Shown: positions 42,920 through 51,957, counted from the first letter of the stretch. The stretch: DNA of 64,000 bases from G965262015 sp965262015 (GCA_965262015.1 OZ253494.1:62001-126000); one strand, 5' to 3'. Numbers and translations are program-made. Notes: generated from the sequence alone by a model not told the origin.

Positions 42920-43273
42920 TTACCCTGGGGGCCAACCTAAAGGTCTACCGCCTAAGAGGTGGCAATGTATGTAATTTACTGTTTGTCCCGCATCTTCCTT
43001 GTTGTTAAATACTAATCTATATCCTTTTTCATCAATTTTCTGTTCTTTTGCAATTTTTTTAGCGGCATATAAAATTTCACCAAGCATGGGAATATCTTCA
43101 CTTTCAGCTTCCGCAACATTTGATAGCTTCTTTTTAGGTATGATCAGAATATGGACAGGAGCCTGAGGATTAATATCTTTAAATGCAAGTATCTTATTAT
43201 CTTCATATACTTTTTCAACTTCTATGTCTCCTTTCAATACTTTGTCAAAAATCGTGATTTCTTTTTTATCCAT
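42920..43273 (-). CDS. hinT: HIT family protein with altered triad
   Basis: Histidine triad nucleotide-binding protein, a phosphoramidase family. ATG 43273 gives 117 residues (MDKKEITIFDKVLKGDI start); a frame from 43312 adds an unlikely segment. VHILIIPKKKL and FNNKEDAGQTVNYIHCHLLGGRPLGWPPG mark the family. In the catalytic motif the first His of HxHxH is Tyr (YIHCH), while the second and third remain, the second being the nucleophile. It is convergent with the aro gene, 13 bases apart. Confidence 0.88.
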   Translation of the reverse strand: MDKKEITIFDKVLKGDIEVEKVYEDNKILAFKDINPQAPVHILIIPKKKLSNVAEAESEDIPMLGEILYAAKKIAKEQKIDEKGYRLVFNNKEDAGQTVNYIHCHLLGGRPLGWPPG

Positions 43274-43403
43274 GACAACCACTCTGTATATTTGTTTTAG
43301 TAATGCAACCATTCTTCATGGAGTCTTAGGGAGGAGAAGTCGTTTTAAGTTGATAGTCACGATAGATCAAATTAAGATGATACCAAAAAACAAAGTATAA
43401 TTT

Positions 43404-44246
43404 ATGCACTTATTTAGTTTGTATCAAAAAGATCTCAAAGACTATGTTGATACATCTACCCATATCATTTTAAAATTAGGAACTAATTTGCTGACTCGCC
43501 ACTTGAGTATACCAGATACAGATTTCTTTAAACAACTTATTAAAATGATCGTTAAGATACAAAGTCATAATAAGCATGTAATTATTGTTAGTTCTGGTGC
43601 TGTAGGAATGGGTATGCAACATCTTGATGTAAAATATCAGAAAGAGGCAAGGGAGAGTCTTCTTATAGACAGACAAGCTTTTGCTGCTCTGGGCCAACCC
43701 ATTCTAATGAATTGTTATAGAGAGATATTTTCTCAGGCAAATATATCAGTAGCCCAATTATTATTATCTCATTCTGATTTTCATAGCAATGATAGTTTCA
43801 AGAATATTTATAATACACTGGAAAAGATATTTAGCTGGAATATTATCCCCATAATTAATGAAAATGATACGGTAGCCACTGAAGAACTCAAATTTGGTGA
43901 TAATGATGTTTTGGCAGCTACAATTGCAAACTTGTATCCCAAAGCTTTGCTAATTATCCTTACCATTGTGGATGGCTTCTATATGGGTGATAAACGTCAG
44001 TCTCTTATTACAGAGATTACTGATACAGTTAGGGGTCATGCTGGAGAACCTACAGAAGCAGGCGGTATAGGGGGCATGATTACAAAATTAAATGCTGCTA
44101 AATTAACTTTAGAACAATCACAAACCATGGTAATTGTGGATGGTACAGAGCCTACTATAATTGCAGATGTCTTATCAGCCAATGAAGTTGGCACTTGGTT
44201 TTATCGTCCTAGAGGGCATGGTACTTATAAACCAGTTAAACTTTGA
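43404..44246 (+). CDS. proB: Glutamate 5-kinase, no PUA domain
   Basis: First step of proline synthesis: ATP-dependent phosphorylation of glutamate. The kinase domain shows IILKLGTNLLTRH near the N terminus, VIIVSSGAVGMGM, IINENDTVATEELKFGDNDVLAA, and the GGIGGMITKLNAA motif. At 280 residues it covers only the kinase part and lacks the C-terminal PUA domain present in many ProB proteins. Its 3' end overlaps the flgJ end by 22 bases on the other strand. No proA or proC is visible nearby. Confidence 0.92.
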   Translation: MHLFSLYQKDLKDYVDTSTHIILKLGTNLLTRHLSIPDTDFFKQLIKMIVKIQSHNKHVIIVSSGAVGMGMQHLDVKYQKEARESLLIDRQAFAALGQPILMNCYREIFSQANISVAQLLLSHSDFHSNDSFKNIYNTLEKIFSWNIIPIINENDTVATEELKFGDNDVLAATIANLYPKALLIILTIVDGFYMGDKRQSLITEITDTVRGHAGEPTEAGGIGGMITKLNAAKLTLEQSQTMVIVDGTEPTIIADVLSANEVGTWFYRPRGHGTYKPVKL

Positions 44247-44659
44247 TAAATCATTTCAGCTAATCCTGAGTTAGTTTGTTTGGTAATTCCTTTAGTTCGT
44301 TCTGTGAGCAACATATCCTTAAATATCTCTTCAGCATGGCCTCCAGCAATTAGCCCCCCACGAGGTATATTTTTTTGCATGGATTTAAATACCTTTTCCA
44401 TAAAGAAAGAGGAAAAGTCTTGTGACGCTTGATATAGTTTTATATTGTCTGGATTACCCTCAATTTTATCTAGAATATGGGACCGGTTAGCAGTATGATC
44501 TAATACAGCGGATGAGATATGTGGAGATAAACTCATTGTATCTTTTACTAAAGTATGGAATTTTGTTTGAGGTAAATTACTCTGTCTCTTTGTCTTTTTC
44601 TGGATATTTTCGTTTAGTTTCCACTGATGCGAAAACAGTATAGTATCTATCTTATTCAT
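44225..44659 (-). CDS. flgJ: FlgJ-type rod-binding protein without hydrolase domain
   Basis: A 144-residue protein similar to the N-terminal rod-binding (scaffold) half of FlgJ. The C-terminal half SQDFSSFFMEKVFKSMQKN, FKDMLLTERTKGITKQTNSGLAEMIYQSL fits. The muramidase domain found in enterobacterial FlgJ is absent, as is usual for spirochaetes. It is the last gene of flgG-flgA-flgH-flgI-flgJ, 21 bases after flgI. Confidence 0.8.
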   Translation of the reverse strand: MNKIDTILFSHQWKLNENIQKKTKRQSNLPQTKFHTLVKDTMSLSPHISSAVLDHTANRSHILDKIEGNPDNIKLYQASQDFSSFFMEKVFKSMQKNIPRGGLIAGGHAEEIFKDMLLTERTKGITKQTNSGLAEMIYQSLTGL

Positions 44660-44680
44660 TGTTCTTTGCTCCTTTTTTTG

Positions 44681-45727
44681 TTACAATATTTCTAGTTCAG
44701 CGTGTAATGCACCCGCCGCATGAATCGCTTTAATAATATTAATGATACTGGTAACAGATAATCCAAGTTGGTTTAGAGAATCTACTAATTCCGAGACAGT
44801 AGGGGCGGGTTCTAATAATTGCATGGTAGATTTATCCACTAGACTACCTTCTTCATTTGTAGAGTGAATATTGATTTTCATATTATCTCGGCTCACTGCA
44901 ATGGAGGAAATACCTACACTTCCCCCCATGACAATTGTATTATTTCTTGGATCTATCACAACTTTAGAGCTAGGCTTGACCTCAACAGGTAAGAGCAGTA
45001 TGTCTCCAAGAAATGCTATTGGTTCAACATTATCAGGGAAAGTTAGCGTAATTAATCCATCAGTTTCTAGCGTAGCAACATTAGGTGTAATGCTATTAAT
45101 TTTTTTAACAATATTTAATGCAGTATGTATATTAAAATTAATAAGATTTAATTCAGCACCTACCTGATTATTATTGCCTCTATGTACTAGTAAGGACTGT
45201 TGAATTTGTTTTTCGACAATGGCACCATTGGAGATATAAACCGTATTATTAGCCTTATTGCCACTAGAACGCTTCATTGAATTATGTGCTGACAATATAC
45301 TAGTCTGGGCAACCGCATAGACGTTTTGATCTGCACCTTGAAGTGGTGTCTGAATTAGATAGCCTCCATTCAATGATTTAGAATCTCCAATGGATGAAAT
45401 CCATATGTCAACGTGATCCCCTGGTTTATTGATTGCTGGTATTTTAGCCGTAACCAGGACAGCAGCAATATTACGACTTCTAAATAGTTTCTTATCAAAT
45501 TTAATATTTTGTGATGCTAAAAAACGTTCCAGTGTTTCTAAGGCCAAGAAATTTTTACTGTCACCCGTGCGGGATAAGCCAATAACCAAACCATAGCCAA
45601 ACAGTTGATTCTCTCTTAGAGAACTAATCCGGACTATTTCTTTAAGAGGCATACTAACTGAGAATATTGCATTGGTAGCAATCAAAAGTAAGCAGTATAA
45701 GGTAACTGTGAAGTATTTATATTTCAT
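44681..45727 (-). CDS. flgI: Flagellar P-ring protein FlgI
   Basis: Structural protein of the flagellar P ring in the peptidoglycan layer. The signal is near LIATNAIFSVS, then LKEIVRISSLRENQLFGYGLVIGLSRTGD, followed by IAAVLVTAKIPAINKPGDHVDI and GGYLIQTPLQGADQNVYAVAQ, all typical of FlgI. The C terminus (TVSELVDSLNQLGLS) is complete. It overlaps the flgH stop by 4 bases. Length is 348 residues. Confidence 0.95.
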   Translation of the reverse strand: MKYKYFTVTLYCLLLIATNAIFSVSMPLKEIVRISSLRENQLFGYGLVIGLSRTGDSKNFLALETLERFLASQNIKFDKKLFRSRNIAAVLVTAKIPAINKPGDHVDIWISSIGDSKSLNGGYLIQTPLQGADQNVYAVAQTSILSAHNSMKRSSGNKANNTVYISNGAIVEKQIQQSLLVHRGNNNQVGAELNLINFNIHTALNIVKKINSITPNVATLETDGLITLTFPDNVEPIAFLGDILLLPVEVKPSSKVVIDPRNNTIVMGGSVGISSIAVSRDNMKINIHSTNEEGSLVDKSTMQLLEPAPTVSELVDSLNQLGLSVTSIINIIKAIHAAGALHAELEIL

Positions 45728-46359
45728 TCTTGTATCAATTCAATAATTTCTTGTAAGTAATTTGCTAAGATAGCTTTCTTTTTGTTTTCATCTAATATAT
45801 ATGGTTGTGTGTTAGAGCTAGGAGAGACGATCTCATTTGCTAGTTTTACCTCTTGTGTTGTGATACTAATCGTTAGATTAGCTATATATCTAGAAGATAT
45901 TGCATGTGCTTTAACGTCTTTTGGATGTATCAAGCCTGTGATTGTGATAGTAGTTGGCTTTTGATTAATTAAAATAGTTTTTTGTGCACTTATGGGGTAC
46001 AACGAAAAATCTTGTCTCCTAGCACCTATGGTACCTTGGAGTGTGAATTCATATTTATCTTTTAAAGTGTATTGCTTTGTGGTCTGCCGATGATTATTTT
46101 TACTTTGCTCCGCACTGGGTAAAAAAGGTAGATTATTTGGGTCAGGAGTGAGTTGAATTTCTAATTTTTTCTTATTATTTAATGTTGAATCTATTTGAGC
46201 TGTAAATGTTTCATTTACTTGGATCTCTACCAAGTCACCTTCTTGTACATTAGAACGATAAGGACTCTTGTTATTTTTCCATAGGCTAGTTTGAGAATGT
46301 AATGCCACCGTTAAGAGTATGCAATTCGTTACAAGTATGATATTTTTAATTGGATACAC
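45724..46359 (-). CDS. flgH: Flagellar L-ring protein FlgH
   Basis: Structural protein of the L ring. The signal segment (IILVTNCILLTVALHSQTSLW) is present, but no classical lipobox cysteine at the cleavage point was found. The family part has VQEGDLVEIQVNETFTAQID and TITITGLIHPKDVKAHAISSRYIANL. Length is 211 residues. It starts 1 base after the flgA end and overlaps flgI by 4 bases. Some spirochaetes lack FlgH, so its presence here narrows the likely lineage. Confidence 0.9.
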   Translation of the reverse strand: MYPIKNIILVTNCILLTVALHSQTSLWKNNKSPYRSNVQEGDLVEIQVNETFTAQIDSTLNNKKKLEIQLTPDPNNLPFLPSAEQSKNNHRQTTKQYTLKDKYEFTLQGTIGARRQDFSLYPISAQKTILINQKPTTITITGLIHPKDVKAHAISSRYIANLTISITTQEVKLANEIVSPSSNTQPYILDENKKKAILANYLQEIIELIQE

Positions 46360-46360
46360 T

Positions 46361-47113
46361 TTATATCTTAGGTAAGATGATTCTGCCCTGTGTTTTATTC
46401 ACTAATTTAACTTTTACTGTTTTTGAGAGAGGCTTTTCTGCTTGTACAGAAATTATCTGTCCAACATTACCGTTCTCTTGTGCTTTGCCATATAAGCTAA
46501 TACTAAAGGCTCTAGTGCTGTATGTAAGTTGAATACGGTGCCCATGTATAACGTCGTAATAATTTTTGTGTATTATTTCTTTTTTTATGATAGGGTAAGA
46601 GTATAGGGTAAGTAGTTCATTTTTTTGATTATACGTTTTGATGGCCAGGTATTTATCATCTTGATTTAATTCAAAAAAGATGGGTAAATATGCAGGCACT
46701 AAAATATCATCATCCTCATTGACAAGAATCTGAGTATTCTGGCAACATCCAGGATTTATTTTATTTTCATCCTGAAGAAAATTATATAACATTGTCATGG
46801 GTAGTTTATTATAAGTTGGTAGGACCTTCACCAGGCTTCCTGTAAACTGTAAGTCTTGTAAATTCGCCTGATCTAAAGATTGTCTAATATCTTTTCTACC
46901 GTAGAAAATAGGTTGGATTAATAAGTCCTGAAAACATTGGTTTGTAAGTTTACTGCTGATATGGTTATCTAATGGTTCGTTAGAGGACGTAAGAAAAAGA
47001 TCATGTAAACATACTCGATCTTTGTTTATAGTAACCTGCTTATGTAGTCTTAGAGTTATTGACCAAAGTGGTAAACAGCATAATAGGCCAATAGTAATAA
47101 AAAATTTGTGCAT
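46361..47113 (-). CDS. flgA: Flagellar P-ring assembly protein FlgA
   Basis: Periplasmic chaperone for P-ring assembly. The signal MHKFFITIGLLCCLPLWS is readable, and the SAF-type domain at the end reads HRIQLTYSTRAFSISLYGKAQENGNVGQIISVQ and KTVKVKLVNKTQGRI, which is the FlgA C-terminal signature. Length is 250 residues. It lies 3 bases after flgG and continues into flgH. Confidence 0.88.
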   Translation of the reverse strand: MHKFFITIGLLCCLPLWSITLRLHKQVTINKDRVCLHDLFLTSSNEPLDNHISSKLTNQCFQDLLIQPIFYGRKDIRQSLDQANLQDLQFTGSLVKVLPTYNKLPMTMLYNFLQDENKINPGCCQNTQILVNEDDDILVPAYLPIFFELNQDDKYLAIKTYNQKNELLTLYSYPIIKKEIIHKNYYDVIHGHRIQLTYSTRAFSISLYGKAQENGNVGQIISVQAEKPLSKTVKVKLVNKTQGRIILPKI

Positions 47114-47116
47114 AAA

Positions 47117-47911
47117 CTAACGTTTTAATTGTATGGCTGTAGCTAGCATAGAGTCAGAAGTTTGTATAGATTTTGAATTAGATTCATACGCTCTTTGAGC
47201 CACAATCATATTGACCATCTCATTGGCTAAATGTACATTACTCATTTCTAAAAAACCTTGCTCCACTGAACCAAAACCATCTATACCAGGTATACCAGGT
47301 ATACCTGTACCCGAGGCAGAAGTCGTCTGGAATAAATTTTTACCAATGGGTTTTAAGCCCTCTTGGTTTAGAAATCGATATAATTCAATTTGCCCAACTG
47401 CTATGGGGTTATTATTTTCGTCATTGATGGTTACTTCCCCTTGTCCAGATATCGCTAATGTGTCAATTGAGCTTTCCAATGGTAGTGTTAAAGAAGGAGT
47501 TAATAAATAGCCATTACTAGTAAGAATCTGGCGATTACTATCCATTTTAAAGGCACCATCTCTGGTGTAAGCAGGTGAGCCATCCGGCATAGTAACTTTA
47601 AAAAATCCTACACTATTACTAACAGCTATGTCTAATTTTCTACCAGTAGACTGTAAGGAACCCATAGAAAAATCTTTGGGTGTGGCTGATGGCTTTACAC
47701 CATGACCAACATTCACACCAGTTGGCCTTTCGGTAACAGATGTTGCTGGTGTACCGGCTAGCATATGGTGTTGATAAATAAGATCTTCAAAATCAACTCG
47801 ATTCTTTTTAAATCCTGTTGTATTGACGTTTGCAAGGTTATTTGAGATAGTATCAATTTGGTATTGTTGTGATATCATACCGGTAGCAGCTGTCCATAGT
47901 GATCTTACCAT
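47117..47911 (-). CDS. flgG: Flagellar distal rod protein FlgG
   Basis: Distal rod subunit. The N terminus MVRSLWTAATGMISQQYQID and then ISNNLANVNTTGFKKNRVDFEDLIY are the flagellar rod signature, and the C-terminal part has GFLEMSNVHLANEMVNMIVAQRAYESNSKSIQTSDSMLATAIQL. Length is 264 residues. It begins the five-gene rod/ring operon on the minus strand. A distinct GIPGIPGIDGF repeat lies near the middle. Confidence 0.95.
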   Translation of the reverse strand: MVRSLWTAATGMISQQYQIDTISNNLANVNTTGFKKNRVDFEDLIYQHHMLAGTPATSVTERPTGVNVGHGVKPSATPKDFSMGSLQSTGRKLDIAVSNSVGFFKVTMPDGSPAYTRDGAFKMDSNRQILTSNGYLLTPSLTLPLESSIDTLAISGQGEVTINDENNNPIAVGQIELYRFLNQEGLKPIGKNLFQTTSASGTGIPGIPGIDGFGSVEQGFLEMSNVHLANEMVNMIVAQRAYESNSKSIQTSDSMLATAIQLKR

Positions 47912-48120
47912 AGTAAGTGTGTCGACTATTGGCTAGAAAAATAGAGATATTTTAATAAAAAATAGCTCATGAAGCCAGTATAATGCCATCGATTTCTGTT
48001 GTTCCCCAATGTTTGGCATATTTTTATGTGAGTACAATAAAAAAGTATATTTGTATTTCTATTAATCGTGTGGTTATATACATTAAATAGTATTTATTGC
48101 TTATACTTCTGATGTGTTCT

Positions 48121-48368
48121 ATATCTTTAAGAAAATACCATGCGTTTAGCTAGGTATGATATATTTTTGCCAAACATCTCTTTAAAGTTTAATTGAATTA
48201 CTCTATTCTCCCATTTAACTGTGGAGTTCTTAAGCAAATCAATTTGTGTTAAATGTAATATACCTGTGGGACTTCTCAAATATAGCTGTTTTTTCTATAT
48301 GGACTATCTTGTGAAATACACTTATAATTATATTCGATTCCATTACCAGTCTGAATATTCTGGGAAGA
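48121..48368 (-). mobile_element. IS481-like transposase remnant (gene-free region 47912-48370)
   Basis: Read on the minus strand in one frame from about 48352, the sequence gives QTGNGIEYNY, then after two stops HKLICLRTPQLNGRIE, stop, FN, stop, TLKRCL. This matches the DDE integrase core of IS481-type transposases (Q-T-D-N-G-x-E-F and R-P-x-TPQ-x-NGK-VERFNRTL), with the central Asp changed to Gly. Five or more stops are in the frame. The 3' end of the GST-type gene lies directly next to it. The rest of the stretch to 47912 shows no gene. Confidence 0.65.
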
Positions 48369-48370
48369 TA

Positions 48371-49561
48371 TCAGTTCTGCAAGAACCTTTTAGGGACGTC
48401 CCATGGAGTCCCATTTGCGGCGAGTCCCAAATAAGAAAGTAAACGTGGTTTAAATCGATCAGCTTTATAAGGCATACTTTCTTGCAACTGGGCCAATCCC
48501 GATAAAATAATGCCATCTTTTTCTAAATTTTCTATACCACCATAATCTTTGAGTAAATTTCTAATTTGTTGTTGTATAGGGTTAGATAAAGCATAGAACT
48601 GATTTTGCAATGCCTCTCGACAGTACACTCTATAATGAATAACAGGCAGGGAGTAATAAGATAATTCCTCTTGGTGAAAATCAAACTTTTTAATATTTTT
48701 TTGCCATGAAATTGCATTTTGGTGCAAGTACGGAAGGTAGTTAGTACAAATATCATTAAGAATATATCTCCAACCTACATTGTCGTATTGTAACTCTATT
48801 CTACCTGAATGTACAGTACTCGCTTTAGCATACCAAAGTTGAGCAACCCATGCATAGACACGAGGATATTTCTCTTGCATAATTTTACTTGGCTCAGGAT
48901 CTATAGAAAAATGTCTAAACATGGGGCCAAAATAAGCAAAATCAACTAGGGTAGGTCTATCCCCTAATAAGTAAGGCTGTCTCGCAAGAATGTTATCTAA
49001 TGCCTGTAATTGATCAAAGTAAATTTTTTCTATTTGTTTCTTATTTTTCTTAGTAATGCCATCTCTTCGGATAAACATTATCTTTTGACGCCAAGCAAAA
49101 TAAGTCCCTATGATAGAAGTAGGAATACCCAAGCCTCGAAAAACATCCTGACCAATACGACGTTTATTTAATTCATAAGATAAAGGGAAAGCCCAACGGT
49201 AATACATAGCCGGTCGCCACAACCATTCATCCACGTAATCTTCAATAAGCTTGGATAAAAACTTGTCTAGAGGATTTGAAGGAAAAATAGAATGTTGAGG
49301 GTACATTTTTTCAAACCAATCAATCATAGGCGTTGTGTCCCGTAGCCACAAATTATTTTGACTTTGAACTGCAGGATATTTCATCAGACCCGTATTAGGT
49401 AGTACTTTGAATAATAAATCTAATGCGGTTGTTTCTATACGATCATAGGGAATTTCTTTATATTTCAAATAGGATTCAAATTTTCCACTGAAATACGAAA
49501 CGTTAGTCAAATAAAGACGATATGGCTCAAATTTTTTATATTGCAATTGTGGTCGAACCAA
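48371..49561 (-). CDS. Glutathione S-transferase-like protein
   Basis: A 396-residue protein with a GST-type thioredoxin fold at the N terminus (FEPYRLYLTNVSYFSGKFESYLKYKEIPYDRIE; GLMKYPAVQSQNNLWLRDT) and a GST C-terminal helical domain (AYFGPMFRHFSIDPEP, YPRVYAWVAQLW). The C-terminal 130 residues are an extra part unlike short GSTs. The frame starts with TTG. GST-type proteins with this length occur in Gammaproteobacteria, so transfer is possible. It is next to a transposase remnant. Confidence 0.75.
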   Translation of the reverse strand: MVRPQLQYKKFEPYRLYLTNVSYFSGKFESYLKYKEIPYDRIETTALDLLFKVLPNTGLMKYPAVQSQNNLWLRDTTPMIDWFEKMYPQHSIFPSNPLDKFLSKLIEDYVDEWLWRPAMYYRWAFPLSYELNKRRIGQDVFRGLGIPTSIIGTYFAWRQKIMFIRRDGITKKNKKQIEKIYFDQLQALDNILARQPYLLGDRPTLVDFAYFGPMFRHFSIDPEPSKIMQEKYPRVYAWVAQLWYAKASTVHSGRIELQYDNVGWRYILNDICTNYLPYLHQNAISWQKNIKKFDFHQEELSYYSLPVIHYRVYCREALQNQFYALSNPIQQQIRNLLKDYGGIENLEKDGIILSGLAQLQESMPYKADRFKPRLLSYLGLAANGTPWDVPKRFLQN

Positions 49562-49744
49562 CTATCCGTGCCAATCTTATGTCAACTAAAAATGACATAA
49601 GATATAAAAAAATCTTAGAAGGTGTTATATATCTCCATGGGTTCTACAAAATTGTCCAACTCTGGATTTGACTTTCCAATGGGTTGGATAGGTTTTACAT
49701 GAAATTTACTTGACACTTTACTCTCTCATATCTCATAAGAGGCA

Positions 49745-50002
49745 ATGGCTACTAAAAAGGGTGGAGGTTCCTCCAAGAATAATCGTGATTCCGTTTCCAA
49801 AAGGTTGGGTGTTAAACGCTTTGGTGGTCAAGTGGTTACAGCTGGTTCTATCATCGTAAGACAAAGAGGGACTGTATACTACCCCGGGACCAATGTGCGT
49901 CGGGGCAAAGATGATACCTTGTTTGCCACTAGTGACGGTGCTGTAAAATTTGAATGGGTTAGACAGAATAAGCAAAAGGTATCTATCTATCCTACAGTAT
50001 AA
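49745..50002 (+). CDS. rpmA: 50S ribosomal protein L27
   Basis: L27 reaches the peptidyl transferase centre with its N terminus. The MATKKGGGSSKNNRDSVSKRLGVKRFGGQVV start is typical, then IIVRQRGTVYYPGTNVRRGKDDTLFATSDG. Length is 85 residues. The N terminus is not extended, unlike some Firmicutes L27 proteins that are cleaved. The expected rplU is not found directly upstream; a 183-base gap and a divergent GST-type gene are there. obgE follows after 25 bases. Confidence 0.97.
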   Translation: MATKKGGGSSKNNRDSVSKRLGVKRFGGQVVTAGSIIVRQRGTVYYPGTNVRRGKDDTLFATSDGAVKFEWVRQNKQKVSIYPTV

Positions 50003-50027
50003 TCAATAACCTTATTAATCCTTATTC

Positions 50028-51038
50028 TTGAAAAAATCTGCAGATGAAATTGCCATTGTTGTAAAGAGTGGCAACGGTGGCGATGGTTGTGTTTCTTTTC
50101 TGCGTGAAAAATATGTCCCTCTGGGTGGTCCGGATGGAGGGGATGGAGGTAAAGGTGGAGATGTATACCTACAAGCCCGAAAAAAAGTACGCAGTTTAGC
50201 ACACCTCAACTCTAAACCTTTTATCTACAAGGCACAAAGCGGCCACACAGGTGGTAAGCGTAACAGGACAGGTCATCAAGGTAAAGATATTATTATTCCC
50301 ATACCATTGGGCTCACAGTTGTATGATGATCGAGATGTTATATTACATGACTTTGTAACAGAAGAGAAATTTCTACTAACACAAGGTGGTCGTGGCGGAA
50401 AGGGAAATGCCTTTTTTAAGAATTCTGTAAGACAATCTCCTCGTTTTTTTCAACCAGGCGAGTTAACGGAAGAAAAATCATTTGCGTTACAACTTAAGTT
50501 GATAGCTGATGTTGGTCTGGTAGGTTTTCCTAATGCAGGTAAATCTACTTTGCTCAGAGCATTAACGCAAGCTAATCCTAAAATAGCAAATTATCCATTT
50601 ACCACTCTACAGCCTAATCTAGGAGTTTTAGAATATTCTAATGAACAGGTAGTGTATATTGCAGATATACCTGGTATTTTAGAAGGAGCACATCAAGGTT
50701 ATGGTCTGGGATTATATTTTTTACGGCATATCGAGCGAGTGCGTGTTATCATCTATGTACTAGATATTAACATGGATACCTCTTACCAAGTTTTCTCTAT
50801 CCTGCAACAAGAATTATCCAGTTACAACCCCTTATTAATACAAAAACCATTTTGTATTATAATTAACAAAATTGACCTGATTTCTGATGAATCTTTTTTA
50901 GATGAATCAATTGCTGTATTAAAAAAAAATGTAGGCAAAGATATCCCCATGATGTGTATATCCTCCCAAGAAGGTACAAACGTAGATCTACTCAAAACCA
51001 TACTATTGCAATTGCTCAACCCGGTCGGTAACGATTGA
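50028..51038 (+). CDS. obgE: GTPase Obg (ObgE/CgtA)
   Basis: Ribosome-assembly and stress-linked GTPase. The N-terminal Obg domain has KSGNGGDGCVSFLREKYVPLGGPDGGDGGKGGD, the G domain shows GFPNAGKSTLLRAL (P-loop) and DIPGILEGAHQGYGLG (G3), and NKIDL (G4). Length is 336 residues; the C-terminal OCT domain is absent. No ATG is possible before the conserved start, so TTG 50028 is used. It lies 25 bases after rpmA, the usual neighbour. Confidence 0.95.
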   Translation: MKKSADEIAIVVKSGNGGDGCVSFLREKYVPLGGPDGGDGGKGGDVYLQARKKVRSLAHLNSKPFIYKAQSGHTGGKRNRTGHQGKDIIIPIPLGSQLYDDRDVILHDFVTEEKFLLTQGGRGGKGNAFFKNSVRQSPRFFQPGELTEEKSFALQLKLIADVGLVGFPNAGKSTLLRALTQANPKIANYPFTTLQPNLGVLEYSNEQVVYIADIPGILEGAHQGYGLGLYFLRHIERVRVIIYVLDINMDTSYQVFSILQQELSSYNPLLIQKPFCIIINKIDLISDESFLDESIAVLKKNVGKDIPMMCISSQEGTNVDLLKTILLQLLNPVGND

Positions 51039-51054
51039 AAAATGTTTATACTAT

Positions 51055-51957
51055 TTACGTAGATAGATTATCTTTATACAGCTGAACAATATAGTGTGCC
51101 TTATATGTATCCCAAAAAATATTAAATACTCCCAGAATAAACATAACAAGGCCAAGATAAATGCGTACCTGTACGGTAAAAAAATTAGAAATATAACCCA
51201 ATAAATCCCAGAAAGAACTTGGAGGTAATTGTGTCTGGATTTCAAAGTGAGAAGCAAGTATGATTACTATAAAAAACAAGGCAATTAAGAAAGTCTTGAA
51301 AGTAGATTCTAATAATATCATACGGAAAACCGCTGGAAATTTTTGGAACGTATATCCGATACTCTTAAAGACAGCAGAAGCTTCTCCCTTACCTATCATA
51401 ATAGGCAAAAATATTTGGGTAAAAAAGCTAAGTTGAAAAACCATCATAATAGTGATCAAACCAAACATCCCAGTTAGAAAATAAATCAAGGTGTATGAGC
51501 CTATATGCAAAAAGAGTGTGATAAATATACCACCCAAGATAACAGAAAATATAAAAAAAATGGTTACTAAACTAAAAAAGAGAAAGAATGACATTATGTA
51601 AGATATGATGTAATTTATATAATAGCGTATGATAAGAAAGAGTTTACCCAATATCTTATCCTGTTTATGATCGTACTGGCTATTTTCTACCTGGTTATGC
51701 ATGATGCCCATGTAGAGTTTTATATGTGCTTGAGGAATTATATATAGAAACATAAGTAGCAATGTAATATCCATATTACCTATGAAATGAAATAGTAGAT
51801 CTTCATCAAACCATCTAACAAGTAACTGATGGAATTGATTACCCAGAATAAACTTAATGGATATAATTAATAATGGTAAATTAAGTAAAACACTATAACG
51901 TATAAGGTTATGCCATGATGCACGTAAGGCGAAATAAGCATCTAGGAAAATACTCAC
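51055..51957 (-). CDS. Multi-pass membrane protein of unknown function
   Basis: A 300-residue protein with about six long hydrophobic segments (for example IIPQAHIKLYMGIMHNQ preceding loops and FFLFFSLVTIFFIFSVILGG). There is no recognised motif. It is convergent with obgE, 16 bases apart, and follows the next gene (52029) by 71 bases. It could be a member of a generic membrane-domain family; no function is assigned. Confidence 0.55.
   Translation of the reverse strand: MSIFLDAYFALRASWHNLIRYSVLLNLPLLIISIKFILGNQFHQLLVRWFDEDLLFHFIGNMDITLLLMFLYIIPQAHIKLYMGIMHNQVENSQYDHKQDKILGKLFLIIRYYINYIISYIMSFFLFFSLVTIFFIFSVILGGIFITLFLHIGSYTLIYFLTGMFGLITIMMVFQLSFFTQIFLPIMIGKGEASAVFKSIGYTFQKFPAVFRMILLESTFKTFLIALFFIVIILASHFEIQTQLPPSSFWDLLGYISNFFTVQVRIYLGLVMFILGVFNIFWDTYKAHYIVQLYKDNLST

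Noticed and set aside
43396..43401. TATAAT just before proB
   Set aside because: A transcript started there would begin after the ATG at 43404, and no -35 was found.
48221..48442. 73-codon plus-strand frame beside flgG
   Set aside because: It has no motif and runs across the IS481-like remnant and into the end of the GST-type gene.
49710..49738. Promoter-like TTGACA before rpmA
   Set aside because: The -35 is perfect, but no good -10 follows at 16-18 bases, and the site would be only about 10 bases from the start codon.
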